Below, in pieces: positions 23,247-30,928 of a stretch of DNA of 64,000 bases. How positions within the stretch are numbered: position 1 is the stretch's first letter; the number at the start of each line of letters is the position of its first letter. Location of the stretch: assembly GCF_000688475.1 (NCBI RefSeq), contig NZ_JIAN01000005.1, positions 1,426,001 to 1,490,000 of the forward strand, read 5' to 3'. The translations under genes were made by a program, and so were the position numbers. The notes under the pieces are model-generated. The model made no database searches, had not been told where the DNA came from, and saw only the letters and a program-made list of their open reading frames with translations. Source of the DNA: Cellulomonas sp. URHE0023. GTDB taxonomy: Bacteria > Actinomycetota > Actinomycetes > Actinomycetales > Cellulomonadaceae.

Positions 23247-24200
23247 CTAGGAGGCGGCGAGGATGTCGACCACGAACACCAGCGTCGAGTTGGGCGGGAT
23301 GGTGCCCTTGTCCTGGTCGCCGTAGCCCTTGTCCGGCGGGATGACCAGGAGCACCTGGCTGCCGACGGTCTGGCCGACGAGACCCTCGTTCCAGCCGGCG
23401 ATCACTGCGGCCTGCCCGACGTTCTGCACCGGGAACGGCTCACCGCGGTCCCAGGACGAGTCGAACGCCGTGCCGTCCCAGAGCCAGCCGGAGTAGTGGA
23501 CCGTCACGGTCTGCCCGGCGGTCACCTCAGGGCCGGCGCCCTTGATCAGGGGCTGCACGACGAGCGTGGTGGGCGGCGTGCCCGTGGCCGGGGTCATCGA
23601 GGGCTTGCCGTCGGCGTCGAGCGTCACGGTCGGCAGGCCGGGGACCGGGGCCACCGCTTCGCCCGAGGCCCGCGTGGGGACGTCCTGGGCGTCGACGATC
23701 TCACCGGCGACGACCGTGGTGTCCTGACCCTCGGACTGCGGCGGGATGGCCAGGAGGAACCGAACTCCGACCTTCTCCCCGATGAGGTCACCGAGCGCCG
23801 ACGTCGCGTTCATCGAGCCCGGCTCCGGACCCGTCGAGTACGAGTCGTGAGCGACCGAGCCGTCGGCGCCGGAGACCCCGACGTAGTTGATCGAGATCGA
23901 CTGGCCGTCCTTGATCTCTGCGCCCGTACCGGGCTCGAGGACGTCGACGACGAGCGTGGTCACCGAGAACGGCGTGCTCGGCAGAGTGACCGTGGGCGCT
24001 GCGTCGTCCGACCACTCGACCTTGATCTTGTCGGCGGCGGCGTTGTCGGCGGCTGAGGCGGCGCTCTCGGCGTCCGATGCGCTCGGCGAGGGCGACGAGC
24101 CGTCGTCCGCGCTGCCGCTGCACGCGGCCAGGGACATGCCCAGGGTCAGGGTGAGTGCTACAGCGGCCATGCCGCGGCGGCCTGTGCGGAGTCGGCGCAC
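23247..24200 (-). CDS. FKBP-type peptidyl-prolyl isomerase lipoprotein, paralogue 1
   Basis: A 317-residue secreted lipoprotein (signal peptide ending in SLAAC, then a Ser/Ala/Asp-rich linker) that folds proteins outside the membrane. The last 110 residues are a good FKBP domain: VTVHYSGWLWDGTAFDSSWDRGEP in parts (VHYSGWLWDGTAFDSS), VIAGWNEGL and VIPPDKGYG. These keep the counterparts of human FKBP12 Tyr26, Phe36, Asp37, Val55, Ile56, Trp59 and Tyr82. A first, degenerate FKBP-like domain occupies about residues 65-190. GTG at 24200 is the start, preceded by GGAGG at good spacing. Its upstream block is almost identical to that of paralogue 2. Confidence 0.88.
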   Translation of the reverse strand: MRRLRTGRRGMAAVALTLTLGMSLAACSGSADDGSSPSPSASDAESAASAADNAAADKIKVEWSDDAAPTVTLPSTPFSVTTLVVDVLEPGTGAEIKDGQSISINYVGVSGADGSVAHDSYSTGPEPGSMNATSALGDLIGEKVGVRFLLAIPPQSEGQDTTVVAGEIVDAQDVPTRASGEAVAPVPGLPTVTLDADGKPSMTPATGTPPTTLVVQPLIKGAGPEVTAGQTVTVHYSGWLWDGTAFDSSWDRGEPFPVQNVGQAAVIAGWNEGLVGQTVGSQVLLVIPPDKGYGDQDKGTIPPNSTLVFVVDILAAS

Positions 24201-24249
24201 GGGAAGTCCTCCGTCGATTCGGGTCCACGCCCAAGACGGCGCAACGGCT

Positions 24250-24282
24250 GGAACGGTACGCGACTTGTCTGGGAGCGCGCTG
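24250..24282 (-). promoter_or_regulatory. Conserved upstream block of FKBP paralogue 1
   Basis: A 33-bp block 50 nt before the GTG is 31/33 identical to 27488-27520 upstream of paralogue 2. On the minus strand it contains CTCCCAGACA and a -10-like TACCGT (24258-24253). Likely a shared promoter or operator. Confidence 0.65.
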
Positions 24283-24329
24283 GGGCGGACCGGCCGCCGG
24301 ACCGGTTCTTCGCAGGACGTTCGCCGGAT

Positions 24330-26363
24330 CTACGCGGGAACGAGGTGGTCCGGGCACACCTCGAAGCGGTCCGGCTCCATCGACAGCTGACCGCGGCCGC
24401 CCGTCAGGGAGCGCAGGTCGAGCACGTACCGGGCGAGCTCTGCCTCCGGCACGGACGCCTCGATGAGCACGGTGCCGTCGTCGAGGGAGGTGGTCGCGCT
24501 GATGTGCCCGCGGCGGGCCGACAGGTCGCTCATCACGTCGCCCTGGGCGGTCATCGGCACGGTCACCGCGACACGGCTGATGGGTTCGAGGACCGTGGTG
24601 CCGCCCGAGACGAGCGCCTCGCGGACGCCCGACGCGGCGGCGGTACGGAAGGCCATCTCGGAGGAGTCCACCGAGTGCGACTTGCCGTCGTAGACCTCGA
24701 CGCGCAGGTCCACCACGGGGTAGCCGTGCGGACCGCCCGACGCCATCGCCTCCGCGACGCCCTTGTGCACGGCCTGGACGTACGTGCGCGGGATGGCGCC
24801 GCCCACGACCGCGTCGACGAACTCGAAACCCGACCCGAGAGGCAGCGGCGAGACGCGCAGCTGGACGACCGCGTACTGCCCGTGGCCGCCGGACTGCTTC
24901 TTGACCTTGCCCTCGGTCTCGACCGCCCGGCGGATCGTCTCCCGGTAGCCGACGGGCACCGGTGAGGTCCTGACGTGCACGCCGAACACGCGGGCGAGCC
25001 GGTCGAGCGCCACCGCCAGGTGCAGGTCTCCGAGCCCGCGCAGGACGGTCCGGTCCCCGGAGCGCTCGATGCTCAAGGTCGGGTCCTCGGCGGTCAGGCG
25101 GGTCAGGGCGGCGGACAGCCGGTCGTCGTCGGACTGGCTGACGGGCTCCAGCGACAACCCGAAGACCGGTTCGCGGTGGTGCCGGGGGATCGTCGCGGAG
25201 GCGCCAGGGCCGGTGCGGTCGGCGAGGACCGAGCCGGACGGGGTGCCCGTGAGCTTGGCGACCGCCCCGATGTGCCCGGCCGGCACGGAGTCGAGCGGCA
25301 GGTGCTCCTTGCCGCGCAGCCGGAACAGCCCCGGCACACGCTCGTCGGTGTGTGTGGACGTGTTGACCAGCCGGTCGCCCGGGCGGACCGTGCCGCTGAG
25401 CACGCGGAACAGGGTGACCTGGCCGACGAACGGGTCCGCGAGCGTGCGGAAGCAGTGCACGAGCGTCGGACCGGCCGGGTCGGGCTTCACGGGCACCGTG
25501 CGGGAACCGATGACGACCGACCGGTCGCTCGCATCGGGGCCCAGGTCGCACAGCAGGTCGGCGAGCCGGTCGACTCCGACGCCGGTCACGCCGGAGACGA
25601 CGAGCACCGGGAACGCCTCACGGGCGGCCACCTCCTGCGCCAGCGTCGTGAGCTGCTCGTCCGGGGTCGGCACGTCGCCCGACAGGTAGCGCTCGAGCTG
25701 GGCGTCGTCGTGCGTGACGATCTCCTCGGTGACCTCGTCGTGCAGCCGGTGCTCCTCGTCGAGCATCGAACCGGTCAGCGGCTCCTGGTGGTGGTGCCCG
25801 TCGGCGTCATAGGTGAGGCCTTCCTCGGTGAGCACGTCGGCGACTCCCGTGAACGCCGACTCCTCGCCGAGCGGCAGCTCCAGGGGGACGAGCCCGTCTC
25901 CGAAGGCGGTGCGCAGGTCCGCCAGCACGTGCCGGAAGTCGGCTCGCGACTTGTCCTCCTTGGTCACGACGACGATCCGTGGCAGGCCCTGCGCGGCGCG
26001 CCACGCGGCGTGGGTGCCTGCCTGGACGCCGTCGACCGCGCTCACGACCACGAGTGCGAGGTCCGCTGCTGCGACGGCGGCGTCCATCGCGCCGGCGAAG
26101 TCCGCCGAGCCCGGGGCGTCGAGGAGCGTGACGTCGAACTCGCCGTGCGGAGTCGTCCACGTGAACGGTGCCACGCCGAGGGCGAGGGACTGACCGCGCG
26201 CGATCTCCTCGGGCTCGTGGTCGGTCACGGTCGACCCGTCCTCGACCCGGCCGACGCGTGTCAGCACGCCCGCACGGTGCAGGAGGGCCTCGGTCAGGGT
26301 GGTCTTCCCGGATCCCGCGGCGCCCAGCAGCGCCACCGTGCGGATCCTCGGCGTCGTTGCCAT
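24330..26363 (-). CDS. fusA2: EF-G2-type translation factor (elongation factor G-like)
   Basis: A 677-residue five-domain EF-G homologue. The P-loop is GAAGSGKT near residues 14-21. Further motifs deviate from canonical EF-G: G3 is DAPGSAD instead of DTPGHVD, and G4 is TKED instead of NKxD, as in the mycobacterial EF-G2 paralogues. Domain IV still has GYRETIRRAV and the KKQSGGHGQYA stretch, and the C-terminal domain V carries MSDLSARRGHI. Mycobacterial EF-G2 is reported to bind GTP without supporting normal GTPase or translocation, so a specialised stress or rescue role is likelier than elongation. I chose ATG at 26363, 6 nt after GGGAG; the ATG at 26369 abuts that box. It lies between the two FKBP genes on the same strand. 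Confidence 0.88.
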   Translation of the reverse strand: MATTPRIRTVALLGAAGSGKTTLTEALLHRAGVLTRVGRVEDGSTVTDHEPEEIARGQSLALGVAPFTWTTPHGEFDVTLLDAPGSADFAGAMDAAVAAADLALVVVSAVDGVQAGTHAAWRAAQGLPRIVVVTKEDKSRADFRHVLADLRTAFGDGLVPLELPLGEESAFTGVADVLTEEGLTYDADGHHHQEPLTGSMLDEEHRLHDEVTEEIVTHDDAQLERYLSGDVPTPDEQLTTLAQEVAAREAFPVLVVSGVTGVGVDRLADLLCDLGPDASDRSVVIGSRTVPVKPDPAGPTLVHCFRTLADPFVGQVTLFRVLSGTVRPGDRLVNTSTHTDERVPGLFRLRGKEHLPLDSVPAGHIGAVAKLTGTPSGSVLADRTGPGASATIPRHHREPVFGLSLEPVSQSDDDRLSAALTRLTAEDPTLSIERSGDRTVLRGLGDLHLAVALDRLARVFGVHVRTSPVPVGYRETIRRAVETEGKVKKQSGGHGQYAVVQLRVSPLPLGSGFEFVDAVVGGAIPRTYVQAVHKGVAEAMASGGPHGYPVVDLRVEVYDGKSHSVDSSEMAFRTAAASGVREALVSGGTTVLEPISRVAVTVPMTAQGDVMSDLSARRGHISATTSLDDGTVLIEASVPEAELARYVLDLRSLTGGRGQLSMEPDRFEVCPDHLVPA

Positions 26364-26439
26364 GGGCATCTCCCGGTCAGGGGTGTGTGAGCCACCCTAG
26401 CCAGGGACGACGAAAGCCACGAGTGGGCGCCCGGACGCG

Positions 26440-26476
26440 GACGAGCCCGGGACGCGTGGCGCGTCCCGGGCTCGTC
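26440..26476 (-). terminator. Strong terminator hairpin after FKBP paralogue 2
   Basis: A perfect 17-bp stem, GACGAGCCCGGGACGCG at 26440-26456 with its complement at 26460-26476 and a 3-nt loop, lies 14 nt past the stop at 26491 and ends that transcript before the EF-G2 gene. Confidence 0.85.
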
Positions 26477-26490
26477 GTCGGTCGCCTGAG

Positions 26491-27444
26491 TCAGCTGGCC
26501 GCGAGGATGTCCACCACGTAGACGAGGGTCGAGTTGGCCGGGATCGTGTCCGATGCCTTGGCGCCGTAGCCCTTGTCCGGCGGGACGACGAGCAGCACCT
26601 GGCTTCCGACGGGCTGGCCGACCAGACCCTCCTGCCAGCCGGGGATGGTGCTGCTCAGCGCGAACTGCGCAGGCTTGCCGTCGTCCCACGTGGACGTCAC
26701 GGCGGTCCCGTCCCAGAGGGAGAGGTCGTAGTTCACGGTGAGGGTCTGCTCGGCCGTCACCGGCGCGCCCGTGCCGGTGATCAGCGGCTGGACGACCAAG
26801 GTCGTCGGCGCGGCCCCCGTGGCGGCAGCCACGGTGGGCTTGCCGTCGGAGTCCAGGGTCACGGTCGGCAGGCCCGCAGGCGGCGTCACCGGCGTACCCG
26901 AGGCGCGTGAGGGAATCGTCGTGGCGGCGACGATCTCGCCGACCTGGACATAGCTCGTCGGGTCGTCGGCGGACTGCGGCGGGACGGTCCTGACGAAGCG
27001 CGCACCGACCTTCTCACCGACGAGCGTGTCGTGCAGGTCACCGAGGTCGGCATCGAGGATCACGATGTCGGGGGTGGTGGTGTAGGTCGACGCGGCGACG
27101 GAGCCGTCGACGCCCGAGACGACGACCGACTGGATGGTCAGCTGTTGACCGTCCTCGATGGTCTCGCCCGTGCCGGGCGTGAGGACCTTGACGACCGTGG
27201 TCGACACCTCGAACGGTGTGGTGGGCAGCGTCACGACGGGCTCGGCACCCGGGTCGCCGGTCACCGTGATCGCCGCGACCGCCGCTTCGTCGGCTTCGGC
27301 GGCCGGGTCGGCGGTGGAGGTCGCCGAGGGCGTCGGGCTCGCGTCGTCCTCGGAGTCGCCGGAGCACGCGGCAAGGGTGAGGCCGAGCGTCAGGGCGAGC
27401 GCAGTGGCTGCGATGCCACGGCGGGCGATGGTCGGTCGTCGCAC
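26491..27444 (-). CDS. FKBP-type lipoprotein, paralogue 2 with altered active site
   Basis: A 317-residue lipoprotein (lipobox TLAAC, acidic linker) of the same layout and length as paralogue 1, ending in the same VVDILAAS. In the C-terminal FKBP domain the sequence reads VNYDLSLWDGTAVTSTW, so the positions of FKBP12 Phe36 and Asp37 are Val and Thr, and Val55 is Thr; Tyr26, Trp59 and the KGYG Tyr82 are kept. Isomerase activity should be reduced or retargeted (inference). The true start is GTG at 27444, preceded by GGAG; a much longer frame to 27900 is spurious. It shares an upstream 33-bp block with paralogue 1. Confidence 0.85.
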   Translation of the reverse strand: MRRPTIARRGIAATALALTLGLTLAACSGDSEDDASPTPSATSTADPAAEADEAAVAAITVTGDPGAEPVVTLPTTPFEVSTTVVKVLTPGTGETIEDGQQLTIQSVVVSGVDGSVAASTYTTTPDIVILDADLGDLHDTLVGEKVGARFVRTVPPQSADDPTSYVQVGEIVAATTIPSRASGTPVTPPAGLPTVTLDSDGKPTVAAATGAAPTTLVVQPLITGTGAPVTAEQTLTVNYDLSLWDGTAVTSTWDDGKPAQFALSSTIPGWQEGLVGQPVGSQVLLVVPPDKGYGAKASDTIPANSTLVYVVDILAAS

Positions 27445-27487
27445 GGTGTCTCCGTCAGTCAGGTCCGGCCCGGACGGCGTGGACGTC

Positions 27488-27520
27488 GGAACGCTACGCG
27501 ACGTGTCTGGGAGCGCGCTG
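27488..27520 (-). promoter_or_regulatory. Conserved upstream block of FKBP paralogue 2
   Basis: 31 of 33 bases match the block at 24250-24282; the differences are single substitutions. The -10-like hexamer here is TAGCGT (27496-27491). Located 44 nt before the GTG at 27444. Confidence 0.65.
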
Positions 27521-27572
27521 AGCCGTTCGCGTGCTGGAGGCCCGGGGGTGGGCACGGCCCCGCCGTCATGGA

Positions 27573-28172
27573 TCAGCCGAGCCACTGCTCGCTCTCGCGC
27601 TGGTCGTCGGGAATCGGCCCCAGAAGGGTCCACCCCGGCCCCAGACTCCGGTACCCGTCGAACCCGCGGTCGTCGGCGAACCGCTGCGGGTCGGCGTCCT
27701 CGGGGGCGTACATGACGGTGTAGCTCGGGCCGGGGTCGTGGAAGAAGCGGAAGAAGGTGCGGTCGGGGTCCTTGGCCTGGTGCACCACCACGTACGCCTC
27801 GTGCGGCAGTCCGGCGAACAAGGCCTGGTCGGCGGCGCCGGCATCCTCGAAGACGTCGTCCCCGGCGCTGGAGCTGACACCCACGAGGGCGAGGCTCCAA
27901 CCGACCCGGGTCGCCTCGGGATGCGCCGCCACGAGCTCCTGCATGCGTGCGGCTGCCGCGTCGAACGCCCCCGGATCGTGGTCGAACCCGGCCTCCAGCG
28001 CATCGAACCGGCTCTCGTCGACGCCACCGCCCAGGTTCGCATCGAGCGCGTACAAGGCGAGGGCGGCCCGGCCGATGAGCACCGCGACCACGAGAAGCAT
28101 CGCGACGAGCGCGACCCGGACCGCCTGCCGGCGCCGGCCCGCGGCCCTCGGCGGGAGCGTCGTGGCGGTCAC
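27573..28172 (-). CDS. Membrane-anchored hypothetical protein
   Basis: A 199-residue protein with a basic N-terminus (RAAGRRRQAVRVA) and one strong transmembrane helix at about residues 18-40, then a soluble extracytoplasmic domain of about 155 residues. I do not recognise the domain. It contains VGWSLALVGVSSSAGDDVFEDAGAADQALF in parts (SLALVGVSSSAG), AYVVVHQAKDPDRTFFRFFHDPGPSYTVMY in parts (FFRFFHDPGP), and a C-terminal DDQRESEQWLG. It starts with GTG at 28172, overlapping the stop of the small lipoprotein gene by the GTGA pattern, so the two are translationally coupled and probably act together at the envelope. Confidence 0.65.
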   Translation of the reverse strand: MTATTLPPRAAGRRRQAVRVALVAMLLVVAVLIGRAALALYALDANLGGGVDESRFDALEAGFDHDPGAFDAAAARMQELVAAHPEATRVGWSLALVGVSSSAGDDVFEDAGAADQALFAGLPHEAYVVVHQAKDPDRTFFRFFHDPGPSYTVMYAPEDADPQRFADDRGFDGYRSLGPGWTLLGPIPDDQRESEQWLG

Positions 28173-28483
28173 GGTCGCTCGAGAGCGACTCGGCCGTCGT
28201 AGACGACGACCGCCCGGTCGGGGCACACGGGCCCGGCGACGACGATCGTCTGCCCGGACGCGAACGTCACCGTGACGTCGCCGTCGCTGCAGCCCGCGCC
28301 AAGGACAGACACCCCGCCCCACGCGCTGACCTCGAGCTCCTCCTCACCGGTCCAGACGGTCACGTCGCTGCTGGTCTCGTTCTGGAACGTGAGGTCGCCG
28401 GGGTTCGAGCAGCCGGTCAGACCCGCCACCGAGATCACGGCCCCGATCGCCAAGCCCGTTCGAAGCCGGCTGCCTCTGCGCAC
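28169..28483 (-). CDS. Small lipoprotein of unknown function
   Basis: A 104-residue lipoprotein: signal peptide of about 25 residues ending in the lipobox GLTGC, then a small beta-rich domain with VTVWTGEEELEVSAWGG, GAGCSDGDVTVTF and CPDRAVVVYDGRV. Two cysteines (in GAGCSDG and GPVCPDR) could form a disulfide outside the membrane. No family is recognised. It starts with GTG at 28483 and overlaps the next gene, which encodes a membrane-anchored protein; both are downstream of nothing obvious and divergently follow the pseudo-helicase stop at 28604, being on the same strand. Confidence 0.65.
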   Translation of the reverse strand: MRRGSRLRTGLAIGAVISVAGLTGCSNPGDLTFQNETSSDVTVWTGEEELEVSAWGGVSVLGAGCSDGDVTVTFASGQTIVVAGPVCPDRAVVVYDGRVALERP

Positions 28484-28603
28484 CTGTGGTCCCGTCTGTG
28501 TCGTCCTGCTCTCACCCGGGACGTTACTGCCGGGTCGGGCCGTCGTGGCCGGTCTTCACCGACCGTGCACACGCTGCATCCCGCCGGAACACGCCGGGCC
28601 GCG

Positions 28604-30334
28604 TCAGAGCCCGACGGACCAGGCTGCGATGGTCGCGCTGTCGACGTCGATCCCGAACGGGCGCACCTCCGTTGCGGCGTCGAGCAGGTCCGCGAGGTGA
28701 CCACCGTCGGGGTCCTCGACCGTGCCGCGGGCATACACGACCAGCAACGTGACGACCGCGTCCGACCGGTTGGGCCGCAGAGCGAGGTCCGCGCGCTCGA
28801 CCAGCTCGCGTCCGGTGCGCGTTCCGGCGAGGAGCACCACCGTCGTCACGGGCGGGAGGTCCGCGGCCGACGAGAGCGGTCGGTGGGCGGTCAGCGCGCG
28901 CAGGTCGCCCCTGCGCAGGTCGCGGATCGTCGCGCGCCGGGCGTCCAGGGGGCCGCCGTGGGGGAACCGTTCGGCGTCGACACGGTTGTCCTGCAGGACG
29001 GTCGCAGCCGCTTCTGCGTCGTCCACGGACTGCGTGAACACGAGGCTGTGCTGGTGCCGACCGAGCGTCGGCGCGAGCCGGGGGAGCGCGTCGAGCTTGG
29101 CGACGGACCGCGCGGCGACCAGTCGGCGGGCGCTCACGGCACGCAGGTAGGCGCTCGCGGCGGTCGCGGCGTCCGGTCGTTGCGACCAGGCTGCCTGCAG
29201 GCGCGAGACGTCGTCGAGGAAGGTCTCGGGGTGGCACCCGTGCGTCGCGACGAGCTGTGCGCCGAGCCGGTCGATCCGCAGCCCGAGCTCATGGTCCTCG
29301 GCGCGCTCGTCAGGCAGGAGCTCCACCGGCACGAGACCGACGCGGTACCTGGCGATCTCGGAGTCCTCGCGACCGCGGCGCAGGTCGCACCCGTCGAGCA
29401 CCGCGTCGAAGTAGGGCAGCAGCGCGCCGTCGGAGCCTTCCAGGGCGACCGAGAGCCCGAGTCGGGCCTCGAACCTGTCCGCGAGCGCCGGGGCGAGCGC
29501 GCTCGACCCGAAGCGGTGGACCTCGTCCGCGATGAGGAGCCCGGACGCACCCTCGGGCAGAAGGTCGTCGGGCACGGACGAGGCGAGCGAGACGAGCACG
29601 TCGCAGTCGTCGAAGGTGTGGCGCCCGTCGCCGGACCGGTCGCTGCGCCCCAGGGAGAGGCCCGGCAGCTGGAGCTCGAGAGTGCGCAGCCAGTGCTCCT
29701 GGGCGTCCGCGCTAGGGACGAGAACGAGGACCTTCTCGCCGCGCTCGACGCCGTCCCACGCGGCGAGCACCCCGACGCCGCATCGACCCACGGTCGCGAC
29801 GGACTGCACGATGCCGCGACGCTTGTGCGCGAGCCACCGGTCGAGGGCGTCCGCCTGCCACGGGCGCAACGAGGGTCCGACGTAGCGCGGTGCGCTCCCC
29901 GGGGGAGACGGCGCGCGCCGGACGGCCGGTACGTCGGCGACGCTCACCGGCTCGCGCGCGACCTGCTCGGCGGCGACCACCAGCGACCGCCCCCAGAAGG
30001 CGGCGACCGGTGCGATGCGGGACGCGACGAGGCCGTGCTCCAGCGCCTGCAGCTCGCGGGCACCCTCGTCGTCCCGGGCGCGAAGGGTGCGCGGCGCCTT
30101 CCGCGGCGTCGGAGGCTCGGTCAGCGGCGGGGCCAGCCCGATCGGCAACGCACGCCAGCGCACCGGTCGGCCGCCGTCCTTGCGGATCCGTGGGTCCGCC
30201 GCGAGCAGTCGTTCGACGTCCGACGAGAGCAGCAGCCGGTGGCCGAGCCGGGCGAGCCCGCGGGTCAGCTCGCGCGTGGTCTGCGGCGAACGCGCGAAGA
30301 GCGCGGCGTACAGCGCGTCACTCGTGGTCGTCAC
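28604..30334 (-). CDS. SF2 helicase-like protein with degenerate ATPase motifs (pseudo-helicase)
   Basis: A 576-residue intact frame with the layout of XPB/DISARM-like DEAD/DEAH helicases: an N-terminal winged-helix-like region (residues 1-60), LRPWQADALDRWL near 156-168, and two RecA-like halves. Motif II survives as IADEVHRFG (270-273 DEVH). Walker A, normally ATGxGKT, reads SVATVGRCGVG (178-188) without GKT; motif III is SVALE instead of TATxE; motif V is PLSSAADLPP instead of LDEGVDVP; motif VI is ERADLALRPN without the arginine finger. ATP hydrolysis should be lost while the fold is retained. Several residues around each motif remain recognisable, arguing for an active ancestor. The start GTG at 30334 is uncertain; an alternative lies at 30394. 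Confidence 0.75.
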   Translation of the reverse strand: MTTTSDALYAALFARSPQTTRELTRGLARLGHRLLLSSDVERLLAADPRIRKDGGRPVRWRALPIGLAPPLTEPPTPRKAPRTLRARDDEGARELQALEHGLVASRIAPVAAFWGRSLVVAAEQVAREPVSVADVPAVRRAPSPPGSAPRYVGPSLRPWQADALDRWLAHKRRGIVQSVATVGRCGVGVLAAWDGVERGEKVLVLVPSADAQEHWLRTLELQLPGLSLGRSDRSGDGRHTFDDCDVLVSLASSVPDDLLPEGASGLLIADEVHRFGSSALAPALADRFEARLGLSVALEGSDGALLPYFDAVLDGCDLRRGREDSEIARYRVGLVPVELLPDERAEDHELGLRIDRLGAQLVATHGCHPETFLDDVSRLQAAWSQRPDAATAASAYLRAVSARRLVAARSVAKLDALPRLAPTLGRHQHSLVFTQSVDDAEAAATVLQDNRVDAERFPHGGPLDARRATIRDLRRGDLRALTAHRPLSSAADLPPVTTVVLLAGTRTGRELVERADLALRPNRSDAVVTLLVVYARGTVEDPDGGHLADLLDAATEVRPFGIDVDSATIAAWSVGL

Positions 30335-30453
30335 AGCCCTCGTCCGTCCGGCTCGGGAGACGTCACGCTCGGCGTCTACGAGTTCTGTCGGCACGTCGGC
30401 GCTCGGAGTTCAGTACCGAGCGGGTGGTCTGTCACGAACTGTGCCGCCCAGCA

Positions 30454-30825
30454 TCACGAGGCGACGATGTCGTCCGCGTTCTCGAGGATCCACTCCATGA
30501 GCGGCAGCAGCCGGCCCACCAGGTCCGTTCCGAGCGGGGTGAGCGAGTAGTCGACGCGCGGGGGCACCGTGGCCGTGACCTCGCGGTGCACCAGGCCGTC
30601 GCCTTCCAGCGTGCGCAACGTCTGGGCCAGCATCTTCTCGCTGATGCCTTCGACGTCCTTGCGCAGCTCGCCCCACCGACGGCTGGACTCCGAGAGGTCG
30701 ATGAGCAGCAGCACGCCCCACTTGCTCGTCACGTGGTCCAGGACCGTGCGCGTCGGGCAGGCCGCAGCGAGAACGCCGTCCGTCTGGAGGCGCTGCAGCA
30801 CGCTGACCTGGCTACTCACCGACAC
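30454..30825 (-). CDS. HxlR-family (DUF24) redox-type regulator, QorR-like
   Basis: A 123-residue winged-helix protein of the HxlR/MarR-related family. The family signature is clear: CPTRTVLDHVTSKWGVLLLIDLSE near residues 23-46 (conserved Cys and KW), RWGELRKDVEGISEKMLAQTLRTLEGDGLVHRE near 50-82, and YSLTPLGTDLV near 95. The single N-terminal Cys is a candidate redox sensor, as in QorR/YodB. It is divergent from an NmrA-like oxidoreductase and has its own leaderless -10 over which a GGTACC operator is placed, so it likely represses itself and the oxidoreductase and is released by quinone or disulfide stress (inference). Confidence 0.87.
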   Translation of the reverse strand: MSVSSQVSVLQRLQTDGVLAAACPTRTVLDHVTSKWGVLLLIDLSESSRRWGELRKDVEGISEKMLAQTLRTLEGDGLVHREVTATVPPRVDYSLTPLGTDLVGRLLPLMEWILENADDIVAS

Positions 30826-30853
30826 GTGGGTACCCTACCTGAAAGTGGGTACC
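30826..30853. promoter_or_regulatory. HxlR operator: two GTGGGTACC repeats
   Basis: GTGGGTACC occurs at 30826-30834 and again at 30845-30853, 19 bp apart, each containing the GGTACC palindrome. On the minus strand the first copy overlaps TAGGGT (30837-30832), which sits 6 nt before the regulator GTG at 30825. Confidence 0.6.
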
Positions 30854-30928
30854 GCCGACTGGGAAGGTAGCGCTCGACGGTCCGGTTGTGGCGAGCGTCA
30901 GCAGCACAGCCTTCTGGAGGAGCCACTC

